Assembly (NCBI GenBank): GCA_030592655.1
Contig: JAUVIQ010000171.1
Span: 1 to 6,779 of the forward strand
DNA length: 6,779 nt
Reading direction: 5' to 3'
Source of the DNA: Planctomycetales bacterium
GTDB lineage: Bacteria; Planctomycetota; Phycisphaerae; SM23-33
In this document: one piece after another, positions 5,485-6,779 of the stretch
Numbering within the stretch: position 1 is the stretch's first letter
How the letters are laid out: each line of letters begins with the position of its first letter
Made by a program: the position numbers and the translations under genes
Notes under the pieces: generated by a model
The model's input: only the letters and a program-made list of their open reading frames with translations
Database searches by the model: none
What the model was told of the DNA's origin: nothing

Positions 5485-5901
5485 TCACTTCAGGGAATAA
5501 GCCGCCAGGAATTCGGCTGATGACAGGACAGGAAGGTCGGACTGCGGAAAGTGGTCCGGGTTCCGGCTGATTATGCACGATGCGTCGGCGTGCAGGGCGC
5601 TGTAATACTGGATGGCGTCTTCGAAGTCGCCGAATCCGGCGGCGATGGCCTGGTTGAGTATCTTGCTGTCAAGGGCTACCGGCGTGAATACATCACGGAG
5701 CATTGCCAGTACGCGGTCGGCGGTTTTCCGGCTTCTGATCTTGCGGACGATGTAGTAGATGTTGTTGAAACTGATGACGGAGATTTGCCCCGCGATTTTC
5801 CCCTGCTCGACAAGCGACCAGACCGTCAGCGAATCCCGATAAAAGCCCCTGCGTTCGAGCATGACGTCCAGCAGTACGTTGGTGTCGATAAAGACATTCA
5901 T
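5485..5901 (-). CDS. PIN-domain toxin, VapC-like ribonuclease
   Basis: This 138-aa protein is a PIN-domain Mg2+-dependent RNase of the VapC toxin type. Such toxins cut RNA, commonly tRNA or rRNA, and are inhibited by the cognate antitoxin. The acidic catalytic set is visible: D6 in FIDTNVLLD (residues 4-12), D12, the D92/E94/D95 cluster in GDFEDAIQYYSAL (91-103), and D116 in ISRNPDHF (111-118). All key carboxylates are present, so the toxin appears intact. The ATG at 5901 overlaps the antitoxin TGA as ATGA (5898-5901), implying coupled translation, the standard antitoxin-first arrangement. The C-terminus is compact, with no extra domain. The RNA target cannot be read from sequence. It faces the URO-D-like gene across a 59-bp gap. 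Confidence 0.88.
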   Translation of the reverse strand: MNVFIDTNVLLDVMLERRGFYRDSLTVWSLVEQGKIAGQISVISFNNIYYIVRKIRSRKTADRVLAMLRDVFTPVALDSKILNQAIAAGFGDFEDAIQYYSALHADASCIISRNPDHFPQSDLPVLSSAEFLAAYSLK

Positions 5902-6149
5902 CGTCGCAGCCCATATTTATCCGCCAGTGCATCGGCCAGAACGTCCTGTTCCGACTTGCCTTTGGGCAACTTGATGATGCCGGAGGCCTTCCGTGCAATC
6001 CTGCCGACCTGGGCGGGCGGTCTGTCCTTTTGGGCCAGTGTTCGCACAAATCGGCTGAACATTGCCGAGACGCTTGTGTGATTTTTGGCTGCAATCCGCT
6101 TGGCTTGCTTGATTACCTTGTCATCAGCGCTGAGCGTAAGTTTCGGCAT
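5898..6149 (-). CDS. Antitoxin, ribbon-helix-helix DUF6364-like
   Basis: This 83-aa basic protein begins MPKLTLSADDKVIKQAKRIA and continues HTSVSAMFSRFV, the pattern of small RHH-type antitoxins of the DUF6364 kind: a beta strand (3-7), helix (8-21), turn and second helix (25-37). The C-terminal half (about 42-83, with GIIKLPKG and a helical DVLADALADKYG) would be the toxin-neutralising tail. Partner identity follows from the ATGA overlap with the PIN toxin. An AGGAG (6159-6163) lies 9 nt before the ATG at 6149. A promoter and a repeated operator candidate lie directly upstream, in line with autoregulation by the antitoxin or the complex. Family assignment is by pattern only. Confidence 0.8.
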   Translation of the reverse strand: MPKLTLSADDKVIKQAKRIAAKNHTSVSAMFSRFVRTLAQKDRPPAQVGRIARKASGIIKLPKGKSEQDVLADALADKYGLRR

Positions 6150-6164
6150 CGCCGCATTCTCCTG

Positions 6165-6212
6165 TACGTACTACTGTAACACTATTATACGTACTAATAA
6201 TCGGCAAGACAA
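6165..6212 (-). promoter_or_regulatory. Toxin-antitoxin promoter and repeated operator candidate
   Basis: On the minus strand an exact TATAAT (6184-6189) has TTGTCT (6207-6212) 17 bp upstream. The 9-mer TACGTACTA (plus-strand reading) occurs at 6165-6173 and 6188-6196, 23 bp apart, about two helical turns. The upstream copy overlaps the -10 box and the downstream copy lies just past the predicted start near 6177, with palindromic GTACGTAC at 6164-6171. Two same-face sites bracketing the promoter suit repression by an RHH antitoxin or complex. Confidence 0.6.
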
Positions 6213-6231
6213 GCCTAATTATTTAATCGAT

Positions 6232-6409
6232 TTGCTGCTAGAGTGTGGCACCTTCAAGTTGGAGCGCAGCGGAAACTTGTGGGTGCATTAATGGTTGACC
6301 ACGTGGCCTGAAGGCGCCGTTTGTCTTGCGATGCAAGCACCCACAAGCTCCGCTTCCCATAGGGACACTACGTGTCGCTACGCTTAAAGGTGCCACCCAA
6401 CATTAGCAA
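6232..6409. repeat. Imperfect long inverted-repeat element, non-coding
   Basis: The 345 bp between the antitoxin and htrA hold no gene. Instead there is an inverted-repeat element. Outer arms: GTGGCACCTTCAAG (6245-6258) against the complement of 6383-6396 (13/14). Inner arms: 6268-6286 against the complement of 6337-6354, both carrying AGCGGA and CTTGTGGGTGC, with small differences between. TTGCT (6232-6236) and AGCAA (6405-6409) also mirror at identical distance. The right arm carries about 19 extra bases including a small hairpin GACAC-TAC-GTGTC (6364-6376). The central 50 bp contain CCACGTGG (6299-6306), GGCGCC and a TTGC-GAT-GCAA hairpin (6326-6336). It looks like a REP- or MITE-like element; no target duplication was recognised. 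Confidence 0.6.
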
Positions 6410-6494
6410 TCCTTCTCCCTACCACCCGCCCGCCGGAACTTATAATTAAGTATTGTGCCCCCGGAACTCGTTAATCTGCCCCTTTTAATCCCCT

Positions 6495-6779
6495 TTAATT
6501 CTTCACTGAAACAGTCATCTTCTTCCCGTCACGGTATATGGTGAATTCGACTTCCTTTCCGGAAGGCAGACCCGCCACGCGGTTGCGCAAGTCGTTGACG
6601 TCCTTGACCGGTTTTTCTCCGATGGCAATGATGAAGTCTTTCGCCTTTATTCCGGCCTTACCTGCGGGTGAGTCCTCCATAACCCGCGTTACCAGTGCGC
6701 CGTCGGTTCCCGGCAGTTTGAAACTGTCGGCCAGTTTCTTATCCACATCCTGAATCGTAACGCCAAGGAACCCGCGAAC
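6495..6779 (-). CDS. HtrA/Do-family serine protease, C-terminal PDZ domain (cut by right edge)
   Basis: The frame is open from the window edge to a TAA at 6495, giving 94 residues. It starts VRGFLGVTIQDV, the hallmark of the first PDZ domain right after the protease domain in DegP/DegQ/DegS-type envelope proteases. It continues through GALVTRVMEDSPAGKAGIKAKDFIIAIGEKPV and LPSGKEVEFTIYRDGKKMTVSVK. The PDZ begins with a GFLGV carboxylate-binding loop. The protein ends at once after this domain, so it either has a single PDZ (DegS/HtrA-like) or this is the last of several PDZs. The catalytic triad and any signal peptide lie outside the window. The role is inferred: periplasmic protein quality control or regulated proteolysis. 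Confidence 0.8.
   Translation of the reverse strand, partial: VRGFLGVTIQDVDKKLADSFKLPGTDGALVTRVMEDSPAGKAGIKAKDFIIAIGEKPVKDVNDLRNRVAGLPSGKEVEFTIYRDGKKMTVSVKN

Noticed and set aside
5551..6081. 176-codon plus-strand frame across the toxin-antitoxin pair
   Set aside because: It is antisense to two recognisable proteins joined by an ATGA overlap, and has no motif of its own.
6085..6291. 68-codon plus-strand frame over the antitoxin start and intergenic repeat
   Set aside because: It runs through the antitoxin promoter and the inverted repeat, with no ribosome site or family resemblance.
6441..6446. Perfect TATAAT on the plus strand
   Set aside because: No -35 lies at suitable spacing and there is no plus-strand gene downstream; it sits in an AT-rich patch (ACTTA-TAAT-TAAGT).
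6433..6468. CCGGAACT direct repeat (6433-6440, 6461-6468)
   Set aside because: It is two short copies only, in a non-coding stretch, and too small to separate from chance.
1..6779. CRISPR array, phage or transposase gene, rRNA
   Set aside because: No regularly spaced repeats, integrase or transposase motif, or rRNA sequence was seen on either strand.

Overview
This window reads as a stretch of bacterial chromosome, about 57% GC by eye, most likely from a planctomycete-type lineage (Phycisphaerae or relatives). That placement is an inference. It rests on a Gram-negative-type DnaK, a URO-D-like orphan with an H-x-H motif, a sigma-54 promoter and repeat-rich intergenic DNA. There is no 16S or similar marker to confirm it.

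Layout. (1) Positions 1-1886, minus strand: a histidine-biosynthesis pair, hisD followed 28 bp later by hisC, with hisC running off the left edge. (2) Positions 2011-2083, plus strand: a tRNA-Glu (anticodon CTC), then a 216-bp control region and a complete dnaK (2300-4204). That control region holds an exact match to the sigma-54 (RpoN) -24/-12 consensus, a dyad just upstream of it, and a leader hairpin touching the Shine-Dalgarno. (3) Positions 4316-5425, plus strand: a URO-D/corrinoid-methyltransferase-like orphan gene with a promoter placed so that its mRNA would be leaderless. A 21-bp repeat flanks it in inverted orientation (4251-4271 and 5461-5481). (4) Positions 5485-6149, minus strand: a two-gene toxin-antitoxin module (RHH/DUF6364-like antitoxin, then PIN/VapC toxin, overlapping at ATGA), with a clear promoter and a repeated TACGTACTA operator candidate. 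(5) Positions 6150-6494: no gene, but a roughly 178-bp imperfect inverted-repeat element (6232-6409). (6) Positions 6495-6779, minus strand: the PDZ-containing C-terminus of an HtrA/Do-type serine protease, cut by the right edge.

The genes do not form one pathway. They are unrelated housekeeping units (his, tRNA, dnaK, htrA) with a small accessory block (URO-D-like gene, toxin-antitoxin, repeat element) between dnaK and htrA. I see no clearly new multi-gene system. The strongest unusual signals are the sigma-54 promoter of dnaK with its adjacent dyad, the loss of the NAD-contacting Gln motif in an otherwise intact HisD, and the unclassified inverted-repeat element.
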